From assembly GCA_015662065.1 (NCBI GenBank), contig DQUX01000125.1:1-22113 (forward strand): DNA of 22,113 nt, read 5' to 3'. Under the pieces are notes generated by a model. That model ran no database searches. It was given only the letters and a program-made list of their open reading frames with translations, and was not told where the DNA came from. Position 1 is the stretch's first letter. Every line of letters starts with the position of its first letter. Made by a program: the position numbers and the translations under genes. The DNA is from Anaerolineales bacterium (GTDB lineage Bacteria > Chloroflexota > Anaerolineae > B4-G1 > DUEL01). This document shows positions 1-6,291 of this stretch, piece by piece.

Positions 1-1040
1 GGGCGCGGCGGGACGGTCGGCTCCATCGGCGGCTCCACCTGCTCCGGCATCGGCGCGACGGGCAGCCCGGCCTTCAGCGCCGCCTCCCGTACCCTTGCCA
101 GGGTGAACTCGCCGCAGAGGGGGAAGACATCCTTGCCCACGGCCACCTCGATCCCCCACGCCCGCACCTGCCCCTCGATGAAGGGGTCCAGTTCCTCCAC
201 GATGACCAACCTCTCCACTTGCTCGGCAAACTCTTGGATCATCCGCCGGGGGAGGGGATAGGTCATCCCCAATTTGAGGATGGAGTACCCCGCGAAGACC
301 TCACGGACGTACTGGTAGGCCATCCCGCAGGTGATGACCCCCACCGACCGATCCCCCCCCTCCACGCGGTTGACGGGGGAGGTCTCCCCCCACTCGGCGA
401 TCGCCAGCAGCCGCTCTTCGATCTCCGGGTGGCGGCGGCGGGCGATGGCAGGGATGATGACGTAGCGATCGAGGTGACGCTCGAAGGGGGGGAGGGGCTC
501 CATCTCCCGCGGCCCCTCCGGCATCTCCACCTCGACGGGCGACTTGGAGTGGGAGAGACGGGTGGTGGAGCGGATCATCACCGGGCATTGGAACCGCTCG
601 CTCAGGTCGAAAGCCAGGCGGGTGAATTGGCGGGCCTCCTCGCTATCCGCCGGTTCCAGGCAGGGGAACTTGCCGAAGCGGGCGTACTGGCGGTTGTCCT
701 GCTCGTTCTGCGAGGAGAACGCGCCGGGGTCGTCGGCGCTCACCACCACCAGCCCTCCCTTGACGCCGGTGTAGGAGAGGGACATCAGGCTGTCGGCGGC
801 GACGTTGACCCCCACGTGCTTCATCGCCGCCAGCGCCCGCGCTCCACCGAAGGCGGCCCCGGCGGCGCCGTCCAGGGCCACCTTCTCGTTGGCGGCCCAC
901 TCCGCTCGAACGCCGGCATACTGAGAGAGAGCCTCCAGGATCTCAGTGGAAGGGGTGCCGGGATAGGCCGAGGCGTACTGCACCCCCGCCTCCCACGCGC
1001 CCAGGGCGATGGCTTCGTTGCCGGAAAGGAGTCGTCTCAT
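1..1040 (-). CDS. iorA: Indolepyruvate:ferredoxin oxidoreductase alpha subunit (IorA), 5' part, runs off the left edge
   Basis: IorA, with IorB, oxidatively decarboxylates aryl-pyruvates such as indolepyruvate to the aryl-acetyl-CoA, using thiamine pyrophosphate and reducing ferredoxin in the cytoplasm. About 346 residues are visible without a stop. The N-terminus reads LLSGNEAIALGAWEAGV, followed by YPGTPSTEI (residues 26-34), the EWAANEKVALDGAAGAAFGG stretch near 47-66 whose Glu is expected to contact TPP, and the DDPGAFSSQNEQDNR stretch near 103-117. All are hallmark IorA segments. The family is about 600 residues, so the C-terminal TPP/Mg domain and the 4Fe-4S ferredoxin-like tail lie outside the window. 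The ATG at 1040 has an excellent Shine-Dalgarno (GGAGGAAACG on the minus strand, 1051-1041), which fixes the start. It is transcribed away from the CBS-ACT gene. iorB is not in the window. Confidence 0.95.
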   Translation of the reverse strand, partial: MRRLLSGNEAIALGAWEAGVQYASAYPGTPSTEILEALSQYAGVRAEWAANEKVALDGAAGAAFGGARALAAMKHVGVNVAADSLMSLSYTGVKGGLVVVSADDPGAFSSQNEQDNRQYARFGKFPCLEPADSEEARQFTRLAFDLSERFQCPVMIRSTTRLSHSKSPVEVEMPEGPREMEPLPPFERHLDRYVIIPAIARRRHPEIEERLLAIAEWGETSPVNRVEGGDRSVGVITCGMAYQYVREVFAGYSILKLGMTYPLPRRMIQEFAEQVERLVIVEELDPFIEGQVRAWGIEVAVGKDVFPLCGEFTLARVREAALKAGLPVAPMPEQVEPPMEPTVPPR

Positions 1041-1099
1041 CGTTTCCTCCTCGTTCAAAGGCGGGTGGTCTCCCTCTTAAGTGTTGGTACGGGTTGCCC

Positions 1100-1215
1100 A
1101 TCCCGCCGGGCGCCGAACCGCCCGGCTCGCTCGGCAAAGCCCCTTTCGGGGGCCGGCTTTCAGCCCGCAGGGCTTGGTTTGTGAGCCCGGACGTGAACGT
1201 CCGGGCGGGATTCAC
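1100..1215. repeat. Hairpin-rich intergenic repeat (REP-like)
   Basis: Two inverted repeats lie close together. At 1185-1206 the arms GCCCGGACGT and ACGTCCGGGC are perfect with a 2-nt loop; outer GTGA (1181-1184) and TCAC (1212-1215) can extend the pairing around a bulge. At 1136-1160 AAAGCC and GGCTTT flank a CCCC-TTTC-GGGG hairpin. There is no T-run, so it is not a standard intrinsic terminator. It resembles dispersed palindromic intergenic elements. Whether other copies exist cannot be seen here. Confidence 0.55.
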
Positions 1216-1247
1216 CGGGAGACTACCCAAAGGCATTTCCTCCGGCT

Positions 1248-1256
1248 GTTATAGCA
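1248..1256 (-). promoter_or_regulatory. Possible extended -10 element for iorA
   Basis: On the minus strand the sequence reads TGC followed by TATAAC (1253-1248), an extended -10 form. No good -35 is visible. If used, the iorA leader would be about 200 nt and would contain the hairpin repeat at 1100-1215. Weak evidence. Confidence 0.25.
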
Positions 1257-1314
1257 CAATTCGGGCCCCTGGGGTAGTGACATTCGTCGCTTGTTGGGCC
1301 CCGACCTGTCTGCC

Positions 1315-1342
1315 TTGCGCTCCCCTCCGCCGGGGGTATAAT
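1315..1342 (+). promoter_or_regulatory. Probable sigma-A promoter for the CBS-ACT/M23 operon
   Basis: A perfect -10 hexamer TATAAT lies at 1337-1342, with a weak -35 (TTGCGC, 1315-1320) at 16 bp. Transcription would start near 1349, leaving a leader of about 12 nt that still contains the GGAGG at 1350-1354. Confidence 0.5.
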
Positions 1343-1360
1343 CGAGGCCGGAGGCCCACG

Positions 1361-2026
1361 ATGTTGGTACGGGACCGGATGACGCCCAATCCGATCGTCC
1401 TGCGCCCGGGCAGCGATCCGCTGGCGGGGATGGCTCTCTGCAAGAGCGGCGGTTTCCGCCGGCTGCCGGTGGTAGATGAGGAGGGGCGGCTGGTGGGGAT
1501 CGTCACCGAGAATGACCTCCGGCTCTTTCTCTCCACCGCCCCCTCCCCCGGCGTGATGCAGCGCCAGCACCGGGTAGAGCAGGTGATGCGCTCCCCGGTC
1601 ATCACCGTGGCCCCCGACTATCCCCTGGAGGAGGCCGCCCGCCTGATGATCCAGCACGATATCGGAGGGCTGCCGGTGGTGCAGGAGGACGGGCGGTTGG
1701 TGGGCATCATCACCCGCTCAGACATCTTCGCCCAGTTCGCCGAGGCGCTGGGGGCCGACACCCCCTCGCTGCGGATGACCGTGCGGGTGCCGGACCGGCC
1801 GGGAGAACTGGCGAAGCTATCCGGTCGGATCGCCGGGATAGGCGGGAACATCTGCTCCGTGGTCTCCCACCGGCCGGGCCGGGGCGAGTGGATGGACCTG
1901 ACGCTGCGGGTGGAGGGGGCGGAGCGGGAGCAGCTCCTGGAGGCTCTTCGCGCCGACCCGGCGGTAGAGGTGCTCCACGTGTGGCAGCGGAAACCGTCTG
2001 TTGCCAGGGGAGGCGACCAACGATGA
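1361..2026 (+). CDS. CBS-CBS-ACT domain protein (AcuB-like)
   Basis: This 221-residue cytoplasmic protein carries tandem CBS domains (about residues 1-57 and 73-127) with repeated PVV..(E)DGRLVGI(V/I)T..D signatures, followed by an ACT domain (about 137-208, starting MTVRVPDRPGELAKLSGRIAGIGGNI). CBS pairs bind adenosyl nucleotides and ACT domains bind small ligands such as amino acids, so this is probably an energy- or metabolite-sensing regulatory protein. The order matches AcuB-like proteins, but no acetoin genes are nearby and I do not assign that role. The ATG at 1361 is chosen for the GGAGG at 1350-1354 (6-nt spacing) and the TATAAT just upstream. Its stop overlaps the next start as ATGA (2023-2026), so it is probably translationally coupled to the M23 lipoprotein gene. 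Confidence 0.85.
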   Translation: MLVRDRMTPNPIVLRPGSDPLAGMALCKSGGFRRLPVVDEEGRLVGIVTENDLRLFLSTAPSPGVMQRQHRVEQVMRSPVITVAPDYPLEEAARLMIQHDIGGLPVVQEDGRLVGIITRSDIFAQFAEALGADTPSLRMTVRVPDRPGELAKLSGRIAGIGGNICSVVSHRPGRGEWMDLTLRVEGAEREQLLEALRADPAVEVLHVWQRKPSVARGGDQR

Positions 2027-2943
2027 GCGACAGGCGAGGGGCGATCATCGTGCTGGCGCTGATGGGTGTGCTCCTTGTCGCCTGCATCTCCCCAGGGGCC
2101 GGCGACGGCCGCCCGCCCGGCGACGGGATCCCTCCCCCCCAGACCACACCGCCCCCCCAGGCGCTGTTGACGCCAGGGGAGTTGGTGGAGGGGGACCTGG
2201 GGGAAGGGGAGATAGACCGTTGGATCTTCGCCACGGTGGAGGGGAGGCTGTCTACTGTGGAGATCTGGTTCCGCCCCGCCACCGCCTCGGGGCCGGAGGC
2301 GGAGGTGGAGGCAACCCTGATCGGCCCTGATGGCGAGGTGTTGGTCCGGGAGATCGGCACCGTCACCCTTCCCCCCTACATCGTGGAGCGAGAACTCCCG
2401 CAGACCGGCTCCTATCTCCTTCGGCTGACGGCCCGCTCCGGCGCGCCGGGCCGGTACACCCTCTTGGTCACCCTCTCCGACGAGCGGTTGCTGACCCGGC
2501 CCGAGGTCTACACCGGCACCCTCTCCCTGGACGGGCTACCGGCGGGAGGGGAGGGGGGCTCCCCCGGCGGCTGGGGCTTCATCTGGCCCAGCCCCCGCCG
2601 GGGGATCTCCGGTTGGTACTTTCACGATCCGGAAAACCCCTCCCATAACGGGCTGGACATCGCCGCTGCCCTGCACGACCCCATCGTCGCGGCCGCCGCA
2701 GGCACCGTCTCCTTTGCCGGCCCCTCCGGGGGGTACGGGAACCTGGTGCTCGTCGACCACGCTGACGGCTGGCAGACCTGGTACGCCCATCTCTCCTACA
2801 TCTCGGTGACGGCGGGACAGGAGGTGGCGCAGGGCGAGGTGATCGGCGCGGCGGGGAGCACCGGCTACTCCACCGGCCCCCACCTCCACTTCGAGCTACG
2901 CCATCAGGGGAGGCCGGTGGATCCGCTGGTGTACCTGCGGTAA
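2023..2943 (+). CDS. M23-family peptidase lipoprotein with PPC-like domain
   Basis: This 306-residue protein is predicted to be exported and lipid-anchored. A short signal helix (residues 6-20) ends in the lipobox LVAC with the lipid-modified Cys at 21. A Pro/Gly-rich linker follows (22-50). A beta-rich region at about 52-150 resembles a pre-peptidase C-terminal (PPC) domain, including GELVEGDLGEGEIDRWIF and the GRYTLLVTL end. The C-terminal LytM/M23 domain (about 195-306) has all the zinc-site residues: H208 and D212 in HNGLD, H256 in YAHLS, and H287/H289 in HLHFE. It is therefore probably an active peptidoglycan endopeptidase. The ATG at 2023 follows AGGGGAGG (2006-2013) and overlaps the CBS-ACT stop by 4 nt. 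Confidence 0.9.
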   Translation: MSDRRGAIIVLALMGVLLVACISPGAGDGRPPGDGIPPPQTTPPPQALLTPGELVEGDLGEGEIDRWIFATVEGRLSTVEIWFRPATASGPEAEVEATLIGPDGEVLVREIGTVTLPPYIVERELPQTGSYLLRLTARSGAPGRYTLLVTLSDERLLTRPEVYTGTLSLDGLPAGGEGGSPGGWGFIWPSPRRGISGWYFHDPENPSHNGLDIAAALHDPIVAAAAGTVSFAGPSGGYGNLVLVDHADGWQTWYAHLSYISVTAGQEVAQGEVIGAAGSTGYSTGPHLHFELRHQGRPVDPLVYLR

Positions 2944-2953
2944 GGCGTGAAGC

Positions 2954-3715
2954 GTGACGGACGAAACGCGCCCTGAGCCAACCGTGGAGGAGATCGTGGC
3001 CGAGGTAGAGCGGCGGACGGTCCGGCCGGAGCCGGCGCGCGAGTTATCTCCGGCGGAGCGTCGCCTGGTCATCACGGCCAATCGCGCCATCTTCTGGCTC
3101 CTCCGTCACTGGCTGGCTTTCTTCAACCTGGGGGCGTTCCTCTACGTGGGGCTGCCCTTCCTGGCCCCGCTCCTGATGCGGGCGGGGATGGAGGGGATGG
3201 CACAGATCGTCTACGCGCTGTACCGGCCCCTCTGTCACCAGTTGCCCTACCGTTCCTGGTACCTCTTCGGTTCCCAGTTGACCTACACGGTAGAGGAGCT
3301 GGCGCGGCTGGTGGGGCCGGAGGCGCTCGTCCAACACGGCTACATCGGCGACGTGACCCTGGGGTTCAAGGTTGCCCTCTGCCAGCGAGATACCGCCATA
3401 TACGGCAGTATCCTCCTGGCCGGTCTGGCCTATGGAGGGGTACGCCGCCGCGTGCGCCCCCTGCCTCTCTGGGTTTACCTCCTCTTCGGCGTCCTGCCCA
3501 TTGGGCTGGACGGGGGGCTGCAGGTGCTATCCTACGCCCTTCCGCTCTTGATCCCCTCCCTCGCCATCTCGCCGCTGGAGAGCACCCCCCTGAGGCGGGT
3601 GGTCACCGGTGTCCTCTTCGGCCTGATGACGGTCTGGTTGGCCTATCCCAACTTCGAGGAGGCCGCTTCGGACGTCCTGGCGATGCTGGAGCGACGGTTT
3701 GGGTGGGAGCGGTGA
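2954..3715 (+). CDS. DUF2085 family membrane protein
   Basis: This is a 253-residue integral membrane protein. An acidic/basic cytoplasmic-looking N-terminus (1-40) precedes hydrophobic segments at about 45-75, 150-163, 172-205 and 215-232. The family signature is visible as PLCHQLPYRSWYLFGSQ (92-108) and ALCQRDTAIYGS (141-152), the conserved Cys/His and Cys-x-Arg-Asp motifs of DUF2085. The molecular function of the family is unknown. The start is GTG at 2954 with a modest AAGG 8 nt upstream (2942-2945), 10 nt after the M23 stop, so it is probably in the same operon. Its stop lies 5 nt before the response-regulator remnant. Confidence 0.85.
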   Translation: MTDETRPEPTVEEIVAEVERRTVRPEPARELSPAERRLVITANRAIFWLLRHWLAFFNLGAFLYVGLPFLAPLLMRAGMEGMAQIVYALYRPLCHQLPYRSWYLFGSQLTYTVEELARLVGPEALVQHGYIGDVTLGFKVALCQRDTAIYGSILLAGLAYGGVRRRVRPLPLWVYLLFGVLPIGLDGGLQVLSYALPLLIPSLAISPLESTPLRRVVTGVLFGLMTVWLAYPNFEEAASDVLAMLERRFGWER

Positions 3716-3720
3716 GGGGA

Positions 3721-3801
3721 ATGGACGTCATCACGGTTATTCTGGCGGAGGATCACGCGGTGGTGCGGGAGGGGTGGATCCGTCCGGAGGAGGAGGTGTA
3801 G
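3721..3801 (+). pseudogene. Response-regulator gene remnant (N-terminal 18 codons of a NarL-type receiver)
   Basis: The short frame reads MDVITVILAEDHAVVREG and then GWIRPEEEV and stop. The first 18 residues match the start of NarL/FixJ receiver domains (hydrophobic strand, acidic Glu-Asp pair, His, VVREG). After that the homology ends abruptly and a stop follows at 3799-3801. The missing part would hold the phospho-acceptor Asp, the rest of the receiver and the HTH domain. It begins 5 nt after the DUF2085 stop, as if it had once been the next gene of the operon. Recognition is from the motif only. Confidence 0.65.
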
Positions 3802-3802
3802 G

Positions 3803-3898
3803 TCCCCCCAGCGGTAGCCGCACCACGAAGGTGGCCCCGCCGGAGGCGGGGCTTTCCACCCCGATCTCCAAGGCCAGCGCGATAGAGCACAGGCGGAT
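3803..3898 (-). pseudogene. Probable histidine-kinase C-terminal remnant
   Basis: Read on the minus strand, codons from 3898 down to 3803 give IRLCSIALALEIG and then VESPASGGATFVVRLPLGG. The second part looks like the end of a sensor kinase HATPase domain (G2-box glycines, then a TF.VRLPL strand). Nothing upstream on the minus strand resembles the rest of a kinase, because the region is occupied by the plus-strand glycosyltransferase gene. It converges with the response-regulator remnant at 3721-3801. A GC hairpin at 3834-3852 lies within the motif, so part of the resemblance could come from repeat DNA. Confidence 0.4.
3834..3852. repeat. Short GC hairpin
   Basis: Arms GCCCCGCC (3834-3841) and GGCGGGGC (3845-3852) are separated by GGA. 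It sits within the probable kinase remnant and just upstream of the GT4 gene. With no T-run it is not a classical terminator, though it could influence readthrough into the GT4 gene. Confidence 0.5.
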
Positions 3899-5201
3899 GC
3901 ATATTCTCTGGACCAGCCCCCACTGCCGCCCGGATTGGCTGGGCCGGTTGGGAGAGGAATCCCAGGGCGGGCAGACAGTCGTGATGAACAGGCTGCCCCA
4001 CGCGCTGGCCCGCGCCGACCCACGCCTCCGCATTGACATCTTCACCCGGCTCCAGGCGGACGACCCCCGCGCCGACCAGCCGGTCAAGTTCCTGGATGGC
4101 GACCCACAGGTCCGGCTCATCCGGCTCCCCTGTGGGCCGACCGACCGGTATGTCCCCAAGGAGTTCCTCTATGGGGAGCCCATCGCCGAGTTCGTCGGCC
4201 ACATCCTGGCCTTCGCCGCCCGGGAGGGGCTCCGCTACGAGCTCCTCCACGGTCATTACGCCGACGGCTGGGAGGCGGTGACCCGGCTCAAGGCCCTCTG
4301 GCCCCACCACCCACCGACCCTCCTCACCACCCACTCCCTGGGCCGGCGGAAGCGGGCCGACGGGCTGGAGCGGGGGGAGGGGACGGAGGAGAATCTGGAC
4401 GAGCGGTACAACTTCCCCGTCCGCATCGATTCGGAGGAGCGGTCGCTAGCGGCGGCCGACCGTATCCTTCCCCTCTCCACCCCCGAGGCGGCGTTCCTGA
4501 CGGCCCACTACCGGTCGGTCCGGTCGGGCGACCCCCGCGTGACGGTCATCCCCAACGGCATTGACCCCGACGACTTCCCCCCACCTCCTCCCGAGGCCCG
4601 CCCCCAACTGCGATGGGAGCTGGGGGTAGACGAGGGGACCTTCCTGCTGCTGATCCCCTCGCGGGTGGACCCTCGGAAGGGACAGGAGAGCCTGTTGCGG
4701 GCGCTGCGGAGGGTGCGGGAGCGTCTGGCAGAGGGGAACTTCCGGGCGCTCTTCCTGGCCTGGCCCGATCCGCCCACCCCCTACGCCGAGCGGCTGGGCC
4801 GGATGATCGTTGAGGCGGACCTGGGTCGATGGGTGATGACCCATCCGCCTGTCCCCCACGAGCGGATGGGCTCGTTCTTTGCCGCCGCCGACGGGGTGGC
4901 GCTTCCCTCCCAGGAATACTTCTCCATCGCCATGCTGGAGGCGATGCTCCTGGCCCGGCCCCTCATCGCCAGCCTCCACTCCAGCGGGGTGGATGTGATC
5001 ACCGATGGGGTGGACGGGCTGCTGGTGGACCACAACGACCCGACGGCGTTGGCCGAGGCGGTGCTGCGCCTCCTGGAGATGGGACCGGACGCGCGACGGG
5101 AGATGGGACGTCGGGCACGAAAACGGGTGCTGGAGGGGTACACCTGGGACCAGGTGGCGAACTGTTTGCTGCGGATCTACCGGGAGATGCTGGCGCTCTG
5201 A
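3897..5201 (+). CDS. GT4 family glycosyltransferase, sucrose-phosphate-synthase-like
   Basis: This is a 434-residue cytoplasmic or peripheral GT-B retaining glycosyltransferase. The N-terminal Rossmann half starts MHILWTSPHC with a GGQTVVMN loop (24-31). LLHGHYADGWEA (117-127) and TTHSLGRRKRADGLE (144-158) closely resemble the sucrose/mannosyl transferase branch that includes sucrose-phosphate synthase. The C-terminal half has IPNGID (218-223), PSRVDPRKGQ (254-263), and the E-x7-E catalytic motif as E340 and E348 in QEYFSIAMLEAM. No phosphatase domain is fused. The exact donor and acceptor cannot be read; sucrose-phosphate, glucosylglycerate-type or lipid-glycan products are all possible. The ATG at 3897 begins the conserved fold. 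Upstream in-frame codons cover the two-component remnants and are excluded. The Shine-Dalgarno is poor. Confidence 0.85.
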   Translation: MHILWTSPHCRPDWLGRLGEESQGGQTVVMNRLPHALARADPRLRIDIFTRLQADDPRADQPVKFLDGDPQVRLIRLPCGPTDRYVPKEFLYGEPIAEFVGHILAFAAREGLRYELLHGHYADGWEAVTRLKALWPHHPPTLLTTHSLGRRKRADGLERGEGTEENLDERYNFPVRIDSEERSLAAADRILPLSTPEAAFLTAHYRSVRSGDPRVTVIPNGIDPDDFPPPPPEARPQLRWELGVDEGTFLLLIPSRVDPRKGQESLLRALRRVRERLAEGNFRALFLAWPDPPTPYAERLGRMIVEADLGRWVMTHPPVPHERMGSFFAAADGVALPSQEYFSIAMLEAMLLARPLIASLHSSGVDVITDGVDGLLVDHNDPTALAEAVLRLLEMGPDARREMGRRARKRVLEGYTWDQVANCLLRIYREMLAL

Positions 5202-5203
5202 TT

Positions 5204-6229
5204 ATGAAGAAGCTGTTTTCGCCTACGAACGTCGCCCTCACACTGAGCCTTCTGATCACCTGCCTTTGGGTGGTCTGGGGGGTCTCCGAGATGTTCCACG
5301 AGGGCTGGTACGTCCCCTTTGAATGGCTGTACTTCCTGTTGCCGGCCGGCGTCATGCTGGCCCTGACGCTCATCGGACTGCGCTGGCCCCGTGCTGGGGC
5401 GGTCCTGTTTGCGGCCATCGGCCTGGGGCTCGGCGGCCTGGTCCTGTGGCAGTTCCGCCCCGGAGGTGGCCGCAGCGGGGGCTGGACCCTGACCGGCCTG
5501 CTCAGTTGGGTGCCGGTGACCCTCTTCCCGGCAGGCGTCGGCCTGCTCTTCTACCGGGGGCGTGGACAGCCCCGACGGCGAGCCCACTACCTGGCCGCCG
5601 TCGGCCTGCCGCTGCTGCTGGGAACGGCCCTGGCTGTGGGGCCGGCCTACCGGGTCGCCCACCGGCTGGACGACGGCTACCGGGGCGAGCGCTTCATCCA
5701 AGGCAACTCCGTCGCTCTGTACTGGGCCCCCGCCGGTCCCGGCTGGGACCGGGATGGGAGCATCGCCTGGAACGAGGCGGCCCTGTACGGCAGGGGGAGG
5801 ATCGGCTTTGAGGGGAAGCGGTTTGGCGCCGGCGGCCTGTGCGACTGGGCGGCCCACTGCGCCACCCAGGAGGATATGTGCGCCTACAACGTCTGCCTCT
5901 ACCTCAACCGCGAGGGAACGCAACTGATGGACACCCGGCAGGACATCTGGCGGATGCCCACCACCGACGAGGTGGTGCGCTCCCTGGTGCGGCGCGGTGT
6001 CAACGCCGGCTGTGTGTGGGACGGCGATATGGGAAGGCCCTCCTGCGAGGTCAGGCCGGATAAAGAGATCCCGCTCTGGGACCCTCGGTCCCGCGTTATC
6101 TATTACTGGACCGCCGACGAGGCGGACGAGGGGAGGGCGTACTTCGTGGTCTATCACGGGGGCGTGGCAGCGATACCGAAGTTCACCGCGATGGGCAGCC
6201 GGGGGTATCGCTGCGTGCGGGACCGCTAG
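5204..6229 (+). CDS. Membrane protein with C-terminal DUF1566/Lcl-like domain
   Basis: This 341-residue protein starts 2 nt after the GT4 stop, so it is probably co-transcribed. Five hydrophobic segments (about 8-28, 41-59, 64-83, 97-117, 127-147) are followed by a soluble C-terminal domain of about 190 residues. That domain carries IWRMPTTDEVVRSLV (248-262), YYWTADEADEGRAYFVVYHGG (300-320) and a terminal GYRCVRDR. The order and spacing resemble DUF1566/Lcl_C domains (RLPT..EL..L, YWSST..., AW.V.F..G, ..RCVR). Seven Cys (213, 219, 226, 231, 270, 281, 337) suggest disulfides if the domain is outside the membrane. Function is unknown. The domain call rests on motif resemblance and needs a profile search. 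Confidence 0.7.
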   Translation: MKKLFSPTNVALTLSLLITCLWVVWGVSEMFHEGWYVPFEWLYFLLPAGVMLALTLIGLRWPRAGAVLFAAIGLGLGGLVLWQFRPGGGRSGGWTLTGLLSWVPVTLFPAGVGLLFYRGRGQPRRRAHYLAAVGLPLLLGTALAVGPAYRVAHRLDDGYRGERFIQGNSVALYWAPAGPGWDRDGSIAWNEAALYGRGRIGFEGKRFGAGGLCDWAAHCATQEDMCAYNVCLYLNREGTQLMDTRQDIWRMPTTDEVVRSLVRRGVNAGCVWDGDMGRPSCEVRPDKEIPLWDPRSRVIYYWTADEADEGRAYFVVYHGGVAAIPKFTAMGSRGYRCVRDR

Positions 6230-6250
6230 ACCCCAGTTCACCGATTCTCC

Positions 6251-6279
6251 TTGCCAACGGTCGCCGGTTGCGGTATGAT
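6251..6279 (+). promoter_or_regulatory. Strong sigma-A-type promoter of the glycosyltransferase array
   Basis: A -35 TTGCCA (6251-6256) and a -10 TATGAT (6274-6279) are separated by exactly 17 bp; each hexamer matches consensus at five of six positions. Transcription would begin near 6286, only about 6 nt before the ATG at 6292, so the first gene would be translated from a near-leaderless message. This is the only well-formed promoter I see before the run of coupled genes to the window end. Confidence 0.6.
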
Positions 6280-6291
6280 GGGGACCGTTCT

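Larger units (their letters stand above)
1041..1360. other. Divergent intergenic spacer between iorA and the CBS-ACT gene
   Basis: This 320-bp spacer contains no convincing gene. It holds the iorA leader and Shine-Dalgarno, a hairpin-rich repeat segment at about 1100-1215, and a promoter-like box for the plus-strand gene just before 1361. Plus-strand translation stays open through the spacer, but the composition is repeat-like and the good Shine-Dalgarno is at 1350-1354, so I do not extend the CBS-ACT gene upstream. Confidence 0.7.

Noticed and set aside
219..1184. Long plus-strand open frame opposite iorA
   Set aside because: It is the exact antisense frame of a clearly recognisable iorA, with Gly/Pro/His/Arg-rich translation and no family motif. 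Such frames are common in GC-rich DNA.
1094..1360. N-terminal extension of the CBS-ACT protein
   Set aside because: The extension would translate the hairpin repeat and the promoter region. The CBS domain starts at once after the ATG at 1361, which has a good Shine-Dalgarno.
1082..1373. Shared 12-mer TGTTGGTACGGG at 1082-1093 and 1362-1373
   Set aside because: The match is short and ends immediately on both sides, so coincidence cannot be excluded and no function is suggested.
3699..3896. N-terminal extension of the GT4 glycosyltransferase
   Set aside because: The upstream in-frame codons give a Gly/Ser-rich sequence that overlaps the two-component remnants in another frame. The family fold starts at MHILWTSPHC (3897).
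5177..6241. 354-codon minus-strand open frame opposite the Lcl-like membrane protein
   Set aside because: It is an antisense shadow: low-information composition, no start signal and no operon context.
6230..6250. Intrinsic terminator between the Lcl-like gene and the GT-C array
   Set aside because: No hairpin followed by a T-run is visible, so readthrough from the first cluster remains possible.
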